A stretch of DNA of 14,695 nt from Mageeibacillus sp. UBA1046 (GCA_002316595.1 DCDV01000002.1:31589-46283); one strand, 5' to 3'; positions 1 to 8,277 are shown, counted from the stretch's first letter. The notes: generated by a model not told the origin, from the sequence alone. Translations and numbers: made by a program.

Positions 1-165
1 GCCCTTGTGTTTTTCTGTCGGATAGTCTATGACACTTGCTGATTTTTCAGGTGTCCGTTTTTTTGAGCGTCGCTTTGCAGTTACTTGCTTGTCATAAATA
101 TTATTACCCGAAGGAAAATAGTTAACGTTTTTTTTATTTTTATTTGGCTTTTTTCTTGCGGTCAT
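1..165 (-). CDS. ftsQ: Probable FtsQ/DivIB cell division protein, N-terminal part (cut by window edge)
   Basis: An open frame of 55 codons starts at ATG 165-163, inside the end of murG, and runs off the left edge without a stop. An AAAGG ribosome site lies about 9 nt before the ATG. The product begins MTARKKPNKNKKNVNYF and stays rich in Lys and Arg with no hydrophobic stretch, as expected for the cytoplasmic tail of FtsQ/DivIB, a single-pass divisome protein with a POTRA domain outside the membrane. The gene overlaps murG by 26 bp, so it is translated as part of the same operon. The identification rests on position (murG is often followed by ftsQ) and on the basic tail only, since the membrane segment and POTRA domain lie outside the window. 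Another basic membrane protein cannot be excluded. That it is a real coding region is more certain than the name. Confidence 0.6.
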   Translation of the reverse strand, partial: MTARKKPNKNKKNVNYFPSGNNIYDKQVTAKRRSKKRTPEKSASVIDYPTEKHKG

Positions 166-1297
166 TCTCAATAACCTTTATCAGGGTCTCGTATATTTTT
201 GTAGTTGCTTCGGGCAATCCTTTAGTTTTAGCCTGTCTGCTCATTTCCGCCAGCCTCTCTTTATCATTAATAAAGTGTTTGATAGTATCGTGCAGATACT
301 CCGGTGTAAAATCCGCATCATCACATATCACAGCTGCACCGATATCAGCAAGAGCCAGGGCATTATAATATTGATGATTATCTGAAGCGTAGGGATAAGG
401 AATCAGAATAGACGGCTTTCCTAAAGCTGAAAGCTCAGAACAAGTAGTAGCTCCTGACCTGCCAATAAACAGATCAGCAGATGCCATCCAGAGAGCACCA
501 TCAAAAATATACTCAGAAGCATTTATATGGGGCACTTTCGATAACTTTTTACAGATTTCCGAGCCCCTTCTCATGCCTGTGCTTATTGTTAAGTAAAGAT
601 TGGGGTAAGTGTCGATCAGCTGCAGCCATTTTTCTGATTCCGCCAGGCCCTGTACAGCTTCATTAAGAGTACTCGATCCTAAACTTCCTCCCATCATTAC
701 AATATGGAATATGTCCTGAGCTAAACTGATTTCATCTCTAGATCCTGATTTTGTGGCAGAAAAAAACATTGGCGAGATAGGATTACCTGTCAGTACAGTA
801 GCGGTGCCTTCTCTGAAATATTGTCTGCTCTCTTCGAAACTAATACATACAGCCTGACAACGGTGTCCAAACAAACGATTTGAACGTCCGGGAAGAGCGT
901 TTTGCTCATGCAGCAAGACGGGAATTTTCATCATCAGTCCTGCGAACACTAAGGGGCTGCCAACATAACTGCCTGTACTCACGACAATATCAGGTCTGAT
1001 TTCCTTGATATATTTTATACACTGTCTGATGCCTGAAGTGTTTTCCAGTATCCAACGCAATTTTTTTCGATTTTTATTGGGCAAAACTTTTGCTCTGATA
1101 TATTTAAATTCGTAGCCGGATCTTCTGACAATCTCTTCCTCTAAGCTTTCCCTTAATCCGCAAAAAACTATCTCTACATTTTCATTTTTTGCTTTTGAGT
1201 AGTCAGCAATTGTTATGGCTGGATTAATATGGCCGCTGGTTCCGCCAGCTCCCATCATGATTTTTAATCCTTTATTATTTACTTCATTTTGTTTCAT
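140..1297 (-). CDS. murG: MurG, lipid II-forming N-acetylglucosaminyltransferase
   Basis: MurG adds GlcNAc from UDP-GlcNAc to lipid I on the inner face of the membrane, giving lipid II. The 385-residue length is near the family's usual 355-370. Visible motifs are the N-terminal glycine loop GAGGTSGHI (16-24), HEQNALPGRSN (130-140), GGSLGSSTLN (203-212) of the second Rossmann half, RSGATTCSE (280-288) and the YPYA..NHQ segment (301-309) that contacts the donor nucleotide. The ATG at 1297 shares one base with the ftsW TGA (TGATG), a coupled junction, and AGGTGG lies 3 nt before it. ATG codons at residues 14 and 15 also exist, but the upstream one has the better ribosome site. The 3' end overlaps the next gene, probably ftsQ. 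GT28 glycosyltransferases of other pathways share the fold, but motifs and context make MurG secure. Confidence 0.97.
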   Translation of the reverse strand: MKQNEVNNKGLKIMMGAGGTSGHINPAITIADYSKAKNENVEIVFCGLRESLEEEIVRRSGYEFKYIRAKVLPNKNRKKLRWILENTSGIRQCIKYIKEIRPDIVVSTGSYVGSPLVFAGLMMKIPVLLHEQNALPGRSNRLFGHRCQAVCISFEESRQYFREGTATVLTGNPISPMFFSATKSGSRDEISLAQDIFHIVMMGGSLGSSTLNEAVQGLAESEKWLQLIDTYPNLYLTISTGMRRGSEICKKLSKVPHINASEYIFDGALWMASADLFIGRSGATTCSELSALGKPSILIPYPYASDNHQYYNALALADIGAAVICDDADFTPEYLHDTIKHFINDKERLAEMSRQAKTKGLPEATTKIYETLIKVIENDRKKKAK

Positions 1298-2661
1298 CAG
1301 CCACCTGTTCCGGTTTTTTCTCTCCTGTGCTCTGCTTCACTGCCTGTAGTAACATATTCCGTCCTTTTAATGTCATACTCCCGGATAAATTCATTTTCTT
1401 TTTGATCCCATTTTGAAATTAATAATACCATTCCCGCCGCAAAAGAGAAAAAAGCATTTGCAGTGCCTCCTGAGCTAAAAAACGGGAGTGAAATCCCGGA
1501 TGCGGGCAACAGATTAACGGCTACACCAAAATTTATCAATGCCTGCATGACAAGAAGGAACGTGTAACCTCCTGCAATCATGAATCCAGCCCGGCTATTC
1601 GAGCCCATAGCAATTCTAAACCCGAAAATCAAGAGGGCAATAAATAACAGAAGCACCGCAGAAGTGCCTGCAAAACCCAGTTCCTCGCCTATAATTGCCA
1701 GGACATAATCATTATGCGCCTCAGGCAGCCAATTCATTTTTTGAACACTTCTGCCAAGACCGACACCGGTCAATCCTCCGGATCCAAGTGCTATCTGGGC
1801 CTGTCTGATTTGACGTATGGAATCAGCTGAAGCTTCAGTTGGATTCTGATAGGTATCAATACGCCGAAATACATGGGCAAATCGTTTAGAGATAAACTCA
1901 CTGTTACTCATTCCGGTTATAAAAGGCATTATTAATAAAAGCAAGACAGCGATAATCAGAAATATTGCTATCAACTGGATTATTCCTGCTATCCAGACTG
2001 ATTTTTTTAACCCTGAAAGAAGCAGCATTGTAGATACAATAACTGCAAAAATAATTGCCGCTGAGAAGTGAGGCTGAATAATAATTAGAAAAAACCACAA
2101 TAGCATTTTGCATGCGGGCACAGCCAGAAGATACCATCCCTGCTTCCAAAACCTTTGCACCGGATCACACAATTGTCCGCTGATCCCGGACATCTGCTTC
2201 TTCCTGTATTCCATCTCCAGAGTAAGCCACAGGATGGCACCGACCTTAGCAGCTTCGGATGGCTGAAAGGTAAATAGCCCTAGATCTAACCATCGTCTGG
2301 CGCCATTTACCGTTATCCCCTTAAAAGTGACCAGAACAAGCAGGGCGGTAATCAGCAAGTATAGTGAATGCCTGAACCATCTTGATCTCAGCCAGTCAAG
2401 TCTGATAAATTTGGCAATAAAAATTGATAGTACAAAAGCCAGGCCAGTAATCGAAATCTGTTTGCGTATCATCGCAGTAACGTCATCATCGTATTTTGCA
2501 AAGCTGACACTGAGGCTGGAGCTAAACATCATAATCAAACCGAAGGTAAGAAGAATTAGAAATACAATCAAAAAGGGCAGATTCATTTTTCGGTAGCCCG
2601 AAAGTTCTTCGGCAATACTCATGGGATTGTTGTCATTCACTTTTGAGCTGTAGTTTTTCAT
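1297..2661 (-). CDS. ftsW: FtsW/SpoVE-type SEDS peptidoglycan polymerase
   Basis: A 454-residue multi-pass membrane protein of the SEDS family, which polymerises lipid II into glycan strands together with a class B PBP. Hydrophobic segments run from about residue 27 to 417. Family signatures are TFQPSEAAK (131-139), the WLPEAHND segment (311-318), whose Asp318 matches the essential Asp of SEDS polymerases, and NLLPASGISLPFFSSGGT (383-400). The C-terminal 35 residues are polar and probably cytoplasmic. ATG 2661 is preceded by AGGAG with 5-6 nt spacing. The gene sits between mraY and murG, where clostridial and bacillar clusters carry ftsW or spoVE; sequence alone does not say whether its main role is vegetative septation or spore cortex. 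It is the second SEDS gene in the window, rodA being the other. Confidence 0.95.
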   Translation of the reverse strand: MKNYSSKVNDNNPMSIAEELSGYRKMNLPFLIVFLILLTFGLIMMFSSSLSVSFAKYDDDVTAMIRKQISITGLAFVLSIFIAKFIRLDWLRSRWFRHSLYLLITALLVLVTFKGITVNGARRWLDLGLFTFQPSEAAKVGAILWLTLEMEYRKKQMSGISGQLCDPVQRFWKQGWYLLAVPACKMLLWFFLIIIQPHFSAAIIFAVIVSTMLLLSGLKKSVWIAGIIQLIAIFLIIAVLLLLIMPFITGMSNSEFISKRFAHVFRRIDTYQNPTEASADSIRQIRQAQIALGSGGLTGVGLGRSVQKMNWLPEAHNDYVLAIIGEELGFAGTSAVLLLFIALLIFGFRIAMGSNSRAGFMIAGGYTFLLVMQALINFGVAVNLLPASGISLPFFSSGGTANAFFSFAAGMVLLISKWDQKENEFIREYDIKRTEYVTTGSEAEHRREKTGTGG

Positions 2662-2672
2662 TCACTCTCCTG

Positions 2673-2783
2673 TGATTAAATGGATGTACTGTCAGTAAGC
2701 TTATAGTCTATATACAACAGCTGCTGCTCCAATGATTAAAAAGGATATACTGTCAGTAAGCCTAAAAGTCCGCATACCGCAGC
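2673..2783 (-). repeat. Imperfect tandem duplication of the mraY 3' end
   Basis: The last 50 or so bases of mraY (2733-2783) are repeated as a diverged copy at 2673-2721 in the mraY-ftsW gap, with an offset of 60-62 bp. The best-matching part is 2733-2764 against 2673-2703. Both contain TTACTGACAGTA followed by a TATCC or CATCC variant and TTTAATCA, differing by about three substitutions and small indels. Further 5' on the minus strand the similarity continues more weakly (GCTG..GTAT..GACT..). The second copy is shifted by indels and has an early stop, so it does not encode a protein. It ends just before the ftsW ribosome site. Confidence 0.85.
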
Positions 2784-3740
2784 AACTATACAAAAAACGG
2801 CCACTACCTTTGTTTCTTTCCATCCGCCTAACTCAAAATGATGATGAATTGGCGCCATGCGGAATATCCTTTTACCTTTGGTACGTCTGAAATACAAAAA
2901 TTGTATTACTACTGACAGGCCTTCAAAGACAAAAACAAATCCGGTTATAAGCATAATCCAGGGCACTCCGAGCATTAAGGATATTCCTGCAAAGGCCGCT
3001 CCTAAAGCTTGTGAGCCCGTATCTCCCATAAAGACTTTTGCGGGATGTCTGTTAAAAACCAGGAAGCCTAAACAGCCGCCCGCCAGAGCAATGCTAAGCA
3101 ACAGACTCGAGAAGTAACTGTTAACAAGGTCTTTGAGCAGCCAGGCGCTGAGAGCCAGAAAGAAACTTGTAATTACTGTAAGTCCTGATAAAAGTCCATC
3201 CAGTCCGTCAGTAATATTTACAGAATTACTGATGAAGAAGATAAAAAGAATCACAAAAAGGCCGTAAGGTAATTTCCACCAGCCATCAATTACAATCAAT
3301 TTGCGCACGAAAGGTAAAATAATGATTGGCTCATCCGGCTTTATAAATAAATACCACAGGGTAAACAGGGTAGAAAAGATGCCGATCAAAATTGTTTTTT
3401 GTCGAACTGACAATCCACTTTTATCTATTCTGACTTTAACAAAATCATCAAGAAATCCTATTAAACCAAATAGCAGCATTAAGAGGACCACTACGCTGAA
3501 AGGCATAAGTTTTGGGTTAGCCACAGGGAGAATCGCAGCAATTATTGCCAATGGCAGCAAGAAAAATAAACCTCCAAACGTAGGGGTTCCGGATTTAGAA
3601 TAATGAGATTTGGGGCCATCATCCCTGACTGTTTGAACCAGTTGGAATTTCCTTAGCAACGGCAAGCCGATCAGGCCAGTCAAGACTGTTGCAAAAAACA
3701 TTACTATTAATAGAATAATCGCTTGTCCCAGTTGTGTCAT
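2736..3740 (-). CDS. mraY: MraY, phospho-MurNAc-pentapeptide translocase (lipid I synthase)
   Basis: MraY moves phospho-MurNAc-pentapeptide from UDP to undecaprenyl phosphate, making lipid I in the cytoplasmic membrane. The 334-residue product is the usual length and is mostly hydrophobic segments. Diagnostic motifs are SGTPTFGG (50-57), LDDFVK with the paired Asp (98-99), NSVNITDGLDGL (172-183), FMGDTGSQALG (237-247) and the MAPIHHHFE..GWKE signature (295-309), which separates MraY from WecA-type enzymes. ATG 3740 follows GTAGGA at 7 nt spacing and lies 9 bp after the murF stop. The C-terminus ends LLTVYPF; the bases encoding it are duplicated downstream. murD often follows mraY in related clusters but is absent here. 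Confidence 0.97.
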   Translation of the reverse strand: MTQLGQAIILLIVMFFATVLTGLIGLPLLRKFQLVQTVRDDGPKSHYSKSGTPTFGGLFFLLPLAIIAAILPVANPKLMPFSVVVLLMLLFGLIGFLDDFVKVRIDKSGLSVRQKTILIGIFSTLFTLWYLFIKPDEPIIILPFVRKLIVIDGWWKLPYGLFVILFIFFISNSVNITDGLDGLLSGLTVITSFFLALSAWLLKDLVNSYFSSLLLSIALAGGCLGFLVFNRHPAKVFMGDTGSQALGAAFAGISLMLGVPWIMLITGFVFVFEGLSVVIQFLYFRRTKGKRIFRMAPIHHHFELGGWKETKVVAVFCIVAAVCGLLGLLTVYPF

Positions 3741-3749
3741 ACTACATTC

Positions 3750-5225
3750 CTACGATAATTTATTTTTTATAACTGCCGCAGTATGGTCAAGCCCATAAAA
3801 ATGCGATCCCTTAACCATAATGGTATCACCTGCTTGAATGCTGTCCAAAACCGCTGCTTCAAGTTCATCTCTGGTGCAATACCACGTTGTCTTTATATCA
3901 GGAGCATAGGATGTCAAGTAGTCCTTAACTTTGTTCATTTCCTCCCCTATCAGAAAGATCTCCCGGAAACCTGCTGCAATTAATTGCTTTGCCACTTTTA
4001 AGTGTATTTCTTCGGAATATTGACCCAACTCTCTGATATCTCCAAACACACCGATTCGATCATTGGGCTTTGCTAAGTGCGATAAGGTTATCAATCCGCT
4101 CTCCATGGCTTCCGGAGAAGAATTATACGCATCGTCAAAAAGGCAAATACCATCTTTTAGGGATATTATTTGTTGCCTTGACCCTGTGTTGGAAAAATTG
4201 TATACAGATTCAGAAGCAATCTGCATATCAAGCCCTTGTATATAGGCGATGCCCATTCCAAACAGGACAGCCTCAATTAGATGAGGAGCAGCGAAAGGTA
4301 ACTCGACAGCCCAAGATTCTTCCGGAGAAAAACTGCATTTAACAATGAATTTTGTGCTGTTTCCGGTAATCATAATATTTTCTGACCAGAAAACAGGAAA
4401 ACCATGCTTGAGGATTTCATCTTTATGACCTGCGTCAGAAACAAACCAGATGGCATATTTGGTGTTGCCTTTGTTCTGTATCGCCCATGTCCTCAACATT
4501 TCATCTTTCCCGTTCAGGAGGACAAAGCTGTTTTCCTTCATGTCCCTTAACAAATCCATCTTTTCCTTAAAAATATTCTCAATTGAACCGAAGTGAAAAG
4601 CGTGGCTATAGCCAATACCGGTAATGATTGCTATGTCGGGACGAACTAAAGCAGACAGTTCTGCCATTTCGTTTACTCTGTCGATGGCAATTTCGACGAC
4701 TAGAACTAGAGCATCCGGATTTGAGGTTAGAATTGTATTTGAGATGCCAATCTGGTTGTTTTGATTGGCATCTGATTGATCAGTGATTATTTGCGAGGTC
4801 AGCATCTGATGTATCATACGTCTGGCAGTAGTTTTTCCTACCGATCCTGTAACTCCTATGATACTGGTATCTAGAGTCTGACGATAACCGGCAGCTATTG
4901 ACATATAAGCTCGCAAAGTGTCCGGAACCAAGAGGAGATCAGGAACTTCATCATCTTCAGAAATAGGTAATAACTTTTTGGCCGCCTCTGATTCTTCTTC
5001 AATAATCAGCATTCCAGCGCCCTTTTCTATCGCAGCATCGATGAAATCATGCCCGTCATAATTTTCTCCATGTAAAGCTAAGAAGACTTCTCCTCTTCTT
5101 AGCCTTCTGGTATCTGTAGATATACCAGGGTAAAATTTTTCCGTATTTTCTTTAGATTTTTGACTGCGAAGAAGTTTTCCGTCAGTCCATATTCTCAGTT
5201 GGTTAGGTAAAAAACGCGTCTTCAT
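3750..5225 (-). CDS. murF: MurF, UDP-MurNAc-tripeptide--D-Ala-D-Ala ligase
   Basis: MurF joins D-Ala-D-Ala to UDP-MurNAc-tripeptide using ATP, the last cytoplasmic step of the precursor. The three Mur-ligase domains are visible: an N-terminal substrate domain with ISTDTRRLRRGEVFLAL (about 35-51), the ATP loop GVTGSVGKTT (124-133) followed by NQNNQIGIS and the IAIITGIGYSHAFHFGS segment, and a C-terminal domain with FDDAYNSSPEAM. The length is 491 residues, slightly above the usual 450-470. I placed the start at ATG 5225 because GAGGGG lies 6 nt upstream. A GTG at 5249 would add eight residues (MRVNEGQR) but has no comparable ribosome site. The TAG stop is 9 bp before mraY. MurF is told from MurE by the DAYNSSPEAM motif and position. 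Confidence 0.95.
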   Translation of the reverse strand: MKTRFLPNQLRIWTDGKLLRSQKSKENTEKFYPGISTDTRRLRRGEVFLALHGENYDGHDFIDAAIEKGAGMLIIEEESEAAKKLLPISEDDEVPDLLLVPDTLRAYMSIAAGYRQTLDTSIIGVTGSVGKTTARRMIHQMLTSQIITDQSDANQNNQIGISNTILTSNPDALVLVVEIAIDRVNEMAELSALVRPDIAIITGIGYSHAFHFGSIENIFKEKMDLLRDMKENSFVLLNGKDEMLRTWAIQNKGNTKYAIWFVSDAGHKDEILKHGFPVFWSENIMITGNSTKFIVKCSFSPEESWAVELPFAAPHLIEAVLFGMGIAYIQGLDMQIASESVYNFSNTGSRQQIISLKDGICLFDDAYNSSPEAMESGLITLSHLAKPNDRIGVFGDIRELGQYSEEIHLKVAKQLIAAGFREIFLIGEEMNKVKDYLTSYAPDIKTTWYCTRDELEAAVLDSIQAGDTIMVKGSHFYGLDHTAAVIKNKLS

Positions 5226-5261
5226 TCGCTGCCCCTCATTTACTCTCACTTGCTCAATATA

Positions 5262-5288
5262 AGATATTATTTTTCAAAAATAATATCT
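5262..5288. repeat. Perfect 27-nt AT-rich palindrome between the PBP gene and murF
   Basis: On the plus strand AGATATTATTTTT and AAAAATAATATCT are exact reverse complements around a single central C. As RNA this could form an A-U hairpin of about 10-12 pairs with a small loop. No clear U-run follows on the minus strand, so it is not a standard terminator. A second perfect palindrome, TATCTAGATA (5284-5293), overlaps its edge. It sits in the 73-bp gap before murF; attenuator, RNA-processing site and protein-binding site are all possible. Confidence 0.8.
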
Positions 5289-5298
5289 AGATAACTTG

Positions 5299-7695
5299 TT
5301 ACTCTTTCGGTTCCGGATTCTCAAACCAAATATCTACTATGGATCCTTTGGCAACTTTCCCGGTATCATCTTTATCTTCTCCTGTTACAGGATCAGGCAC
5401 TCCAACGTCGTCGTCTTCTTCACTGCCAATTTCCTGAATGGTAGGAAGAGGTGACTGAGTTACAACTCCTCCAGATGAAGGTACACCATTTATTCTCAAA
5501 ACAACACCGGAATTTTCCGCCAGCCAGATACAGCTGTGAAATTCCAAATTGCTGAAATCCGGCACATGTACCATCTCTTGTTCTTGCTGATTGGTTAGCC
5601 ATATTGTCGATCCTGCCGCTACTTCATCATCAGCTGATAATTTTAAGTAATTCACCTGATCATCATATTGCATTTCAGGATTCGAGCGACGAGCGAATAT
5701 ATCCATTCCTGACAAGACATAGGCAGCTTCACTGAATGTCAGGCCTGAAATGTCAGGCAAAGTTACATTTTGCCCCAATTTTGCGGCGGAATTCTGATTA
5801 TAACTGCGTTTATAACCTCTTAGATCCATCACTTTACCAAGCAGTCGTTTAGTGTGCTTAGCTACAACTTCACTGCTGGAGAACTTTATAATCGGTTTTT
5901 CTACTACTATCATGCAAAGAATATCGGAGGATTCTTCCGGACCAACAGCAATAAAAGAATACGTATTCTGACCATCAATCTCGTCTGTAGATGTTCCGGT
6001 TTTGCCAATGATATCAAATCCTTCGCAGGAGAATGTCCAGGAATGATTCTGATTGGCTGCTCCTTTAAGCAACTTTTTTACGCGGTCGGATGTCTGCCGG
6101 GAGATAATCTGCACCGGTTCTGCCGGCAGCAAAGGTTCTACCAGGCCGTCAGGGTTTACAAACTCTTTAACCACCGCAGGAGTCACTAGATAGCCGCCAT
6201 TTACCAGGGCGGCATATGCTCTTGCAACGTGCAGAGGCGTCACGGCCACGGATTCGCCAAAAGTAAGATTGGCATAATCCAAAACACTTGGCTGTTTGTG
6301 AAAAATGGTACTGCTTTCTGCAGGCAAATCTACTCCGGTTTTGTCAATGAAACCAAAAGTAGAAATATAGTCATAAAACAAGTCTATGTCAGTCCGCTGT
6401 CCGATCTGTACAAAAACAGGATTACATGAATTGATAAATCCTTCTTCAACTGTTTCTACTCCGTGTCCTGGCTTATAAACGCAGGAGATTTCATGGGTCA
6501 TCACGTTTATCGGGTCGTCACTGAAAAGAGTTTGTTCAGATACCGTATCCTCTTCAAAGGCGATAGCGGAAGTTATGGCTTTCATTGTTGAACCCGGTTC
6601 GAAAACATTTGAAACATTTGCGTTACGCCATACCTGTAAACTTAGTTGATCTGTTGCTTCATCCAAGTCAGGATTCCAGTACTGAGGGTCAATTCTACCG
6701 GGCATATCAAAAGGGTTCTGGCTTCTCATTGTAGGAATCTGACCCATGGCGAGTATCGCACCTGTATTTACATCCATTACTAATCCGCTCACGCCAGAAC
6801 TGAGGCCAGCTACTCCGGCAATTATCTCTAATTCTTGCTGCAGAGCTTCCTGAATTTCAAGATTTAGGTACAGATGCATATCAGAACCATCTACTGCCTG
6901 CTGGTCAGCAGGGATAGAAAATGGCACAGTGCCATGATTGCTATAGTTATCTCTTCTCGCATAACTATAGCCAGATACTCCATTTAATTTAGAATTGTAA
7001 TAAGCTTCCAGTCCTAATACCCCTGAAAGCTTATTGTCATCAAAGCGAGTAAAACCAATGACCTGCCCTGCCAGATCGCCATTGGTATAAAGACGCTCTG
7101 TTTCTAAATCAAAGGTAAAGCCGCCAACCCGATTTTCACTTAACCAGGTTCTTAAAGTTTCTGCCGTTTCTTCAGGGGCTGACTTCAGCAATTGAATATA
7201 ACTTTTATCCTTCTGCTCAAGAGCATCAGTGAGTTGAGTCAAGGGCAATCCTAAGGTGTTTGCAGTATGAACAGCAATTTCATGTTCAGTAACCTTCCGT
7301 GTCAAGGATCGAGCATCCCTGGGTGTAACACCAATTGTGTATTTAATTGAAGAGGTGGCAAGCAAAACACCATTACTATCGTAGATGTCGCCTCTCTTGG
7401 ATAAGTTTTCTTGCATGATAAATTGCTGGCTTGCTCCGGCAAGTACATAAGTATCTGAATCATTGATCTGGATTTTATACAAATTGATAAGAATGACAAT
7501 TGCTGCTGCAATAGATAAAACAGTCAAAATATTTATGAACTTCACACCGTTAAAACTACGGCGCTTATTGTCTTTTCGCTCTTTTTTTCCTTTATCATCA
7601 AAATGATTGTCAGAAAATGATGGAGTTGAGCCAATAGCATTATCCTGATAAGACTTAATGATGTCATTTTGTCTTGATGATTTCTTGTTATGCAT
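5299..7695 (-). CDS. Class B penicillin-binding protein with PASTA domains (PbpB/SpoVD type)
   Basis: A transpeptidase that cross-links peptidoglycan, probably the partner of FtsW. From the ATG at 7695 (798 residues): a charged cytoplasmic tail (1-50), one membrane anchor (about 53-76), a dimerisation/pedestal region with the RGDIYDSNG..LA motif (about 101-115), then the transpeptidase domain with active-site STMK (Ser369, Lys372), SCN (423-425) and KTGTS (565-569). Two PASTA repeats follow (about 642-703 and 708-793); the second is interrupted by an acidic linker at roughly 755-781. A TTG at 7701 could add two residues, but the ATG has AGGAG at 9 nt and is preferred. It starts 12 bp after ftsL. 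PASTA domains fit PBP2b/PbpB or SpoVD of Bacillota; sequence alone does not separate vegetative from sporulation roles, so no symbol is given. Confidence 0.93.
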   Translation of the reverse strand: MHNKKSSRQNDIIKSYQDNAIGSTPSFSDNHFDDKGKKERKDNKRRSFNGVKFINILTVLSIAAAIVILINLYKIQINDSDTYVLAGASQQFIMQENLSKRGDIYDSNGVLLATSSIKYTIGVTPRDARSLTRKVTEHEIAVHTANTLGLPLTQLTDALEQKDKSYIQLLKSAPEETAETLRTWLSENRVGGFTFDLETERLYTNGDLAGQVIGFTRFDDNKLSGVLGLEAYYNSKLNGVSGYSYARRDNYSNHGTVPFSIPADQQAVDGSDMHLYLNLEIQEALQQELEIIAGVAGLSSGVSGLVMDVNTGAILAMGQIPTMRSQNPFDMPGRIDPQYWNPDLDEATDQLSLQVWRNANVSNVFEPGSTMKAITSAIAFEEDTVSEQTLFSDDPINVMTHEISCVYKPGHGVETVEEGFINSCNPVFVQIGQRTDIDLFYDYISTFGFIDKTGVDLPAESSTIFHKQPSVLDYANLTFGESVAVTPLHVARAYAALVNGGYLVTPAVVKEFVNPDGLVEPLLPAEPVQIISRQTSDRVKKLLKGAANQNHSWTFSCEGFDIIGKTGTSTDEIDGQNTYSFIAVGPEESSDILCMIVVEKPIIKFSSSEVVAKHTKRLLGKVMDLRGYKRSYNQNSAAKLGQNVTLPDISGLTFSEAAYVLSGMDIFARRSNPEMQYDDQVNYLKLSADDEVAAGSTIWLTNQQEQEMVHVPDFSNLEFHSCIWLAENSGVVLRINGVPSSGGVVTQSPLPTIQEIGSEEDDDVGVPDPVTGEDKDDTGKVAKGSIVDIWFENPEPKE

Positions 7696-7707
7696 TGACA
7701 AATGCTC

Positions 7708-8277
7708 CTATCGTAATTCGCGTTGTTCAGTCACCCACTCTTCTACAGTATTGACTGCAAAATCATACTCTAAATTATCTTGGGCAGCTTCAGCTGCGAA
7801 CACGACTTTGTCAGCAACACTGAAATTCAGCTGGATCATCTGTTCCGGATTAGCTCTTTGCAGGCCAATTTCTTTAGAAGCATTTTCCCTTATTTCTTCC
7901 AGACTCATTGTATTTGATATTTGACTCTGGATTACTGAGTTCTCCTTCTTTAGTTCATTAATCTGGCGTGAAAGCCTGACATTAGAAAAGTTCAGCTCTA
8001 CAATTTGAGCATACCTCCATACTGAGATACCAAGAAGAAGTGCTGCAATCAGTATTACCAGAACCAAACTTAACGTGTGTCTCGCTCTGGCACGTGTACT
8101 CTGTTTATATGCAGCATAGACATTATTTGCAAATTGTAATTCGCGGCGTTTCTCCTCTCGCTCTCGCCTTACAGTCTCATAGTCAGGATAAGGAAGAGGT
8201 TCAGTAACAGGGTTTGGATAACGCTGTGGAGCAGGATCCGCATTTAAAGCCAAATTGCCGTATTCATATTTACTCAT
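7708..8277 (-). CDS. ftsL: FtsL-like divisome membrane protein
   Basis: A 189-residue bitopic protein: a long polar, charged cytoplasmic part (1-67), one hydrophobic segment (about 68-87, LSLVLVILIAALLLGISVWR), then a heptad-like coiled coil (about 90-125, LNFSNVRLSRQINELKKEN) and a C-terminal region beginning with the NTMSLEEIRENASKEIGLQ element common in FtsL/DivIC proteins, plus an extra acidic tail of about 35 residues. FtsL pairs with DivIC/FtsB and FtsQ/DivIB to activate the septal synthase. The start ATG overlaps the rsmH stop by 4 bp (ATGA). Sequence similarity in this family is weak; the call rests on topology and on its place between rsmH and the PBP gene. It is longer than the typical 90-130 residues because of both tails. 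Confidence 0.88.
   Translation of the reverse strand: MSKYEYGNLALNADPAPQRYPNPVTEPLPYPDYETVRREREEKRRELQFANNVYAAYKQSTRARARHTLSLVLVILIAALLLGISVWRYAQIVELNFSNVRLSRQINELKKENSVIQSQISNTMSLEEIRENASKEIGLQRANPEQMIQLNFSVADKVVFAAEAAQDNLEYDFAVNTVEEWVTEQRELR

Noticed and set aside
2662..2735. Search for a remnant of murD between mraY and ftsW
   Set aside because: The gap is accounted for by the mraY-tail copy and the ftsW ribosome site, and no Mur-ligase motif was seen in any frame.
5854..6429. Plus-strand open frames of 111 and 66 codons
   Set aside because: They are antisense to the transpeptidase domain of the PBP gene and show no family motif, so they are shadows.
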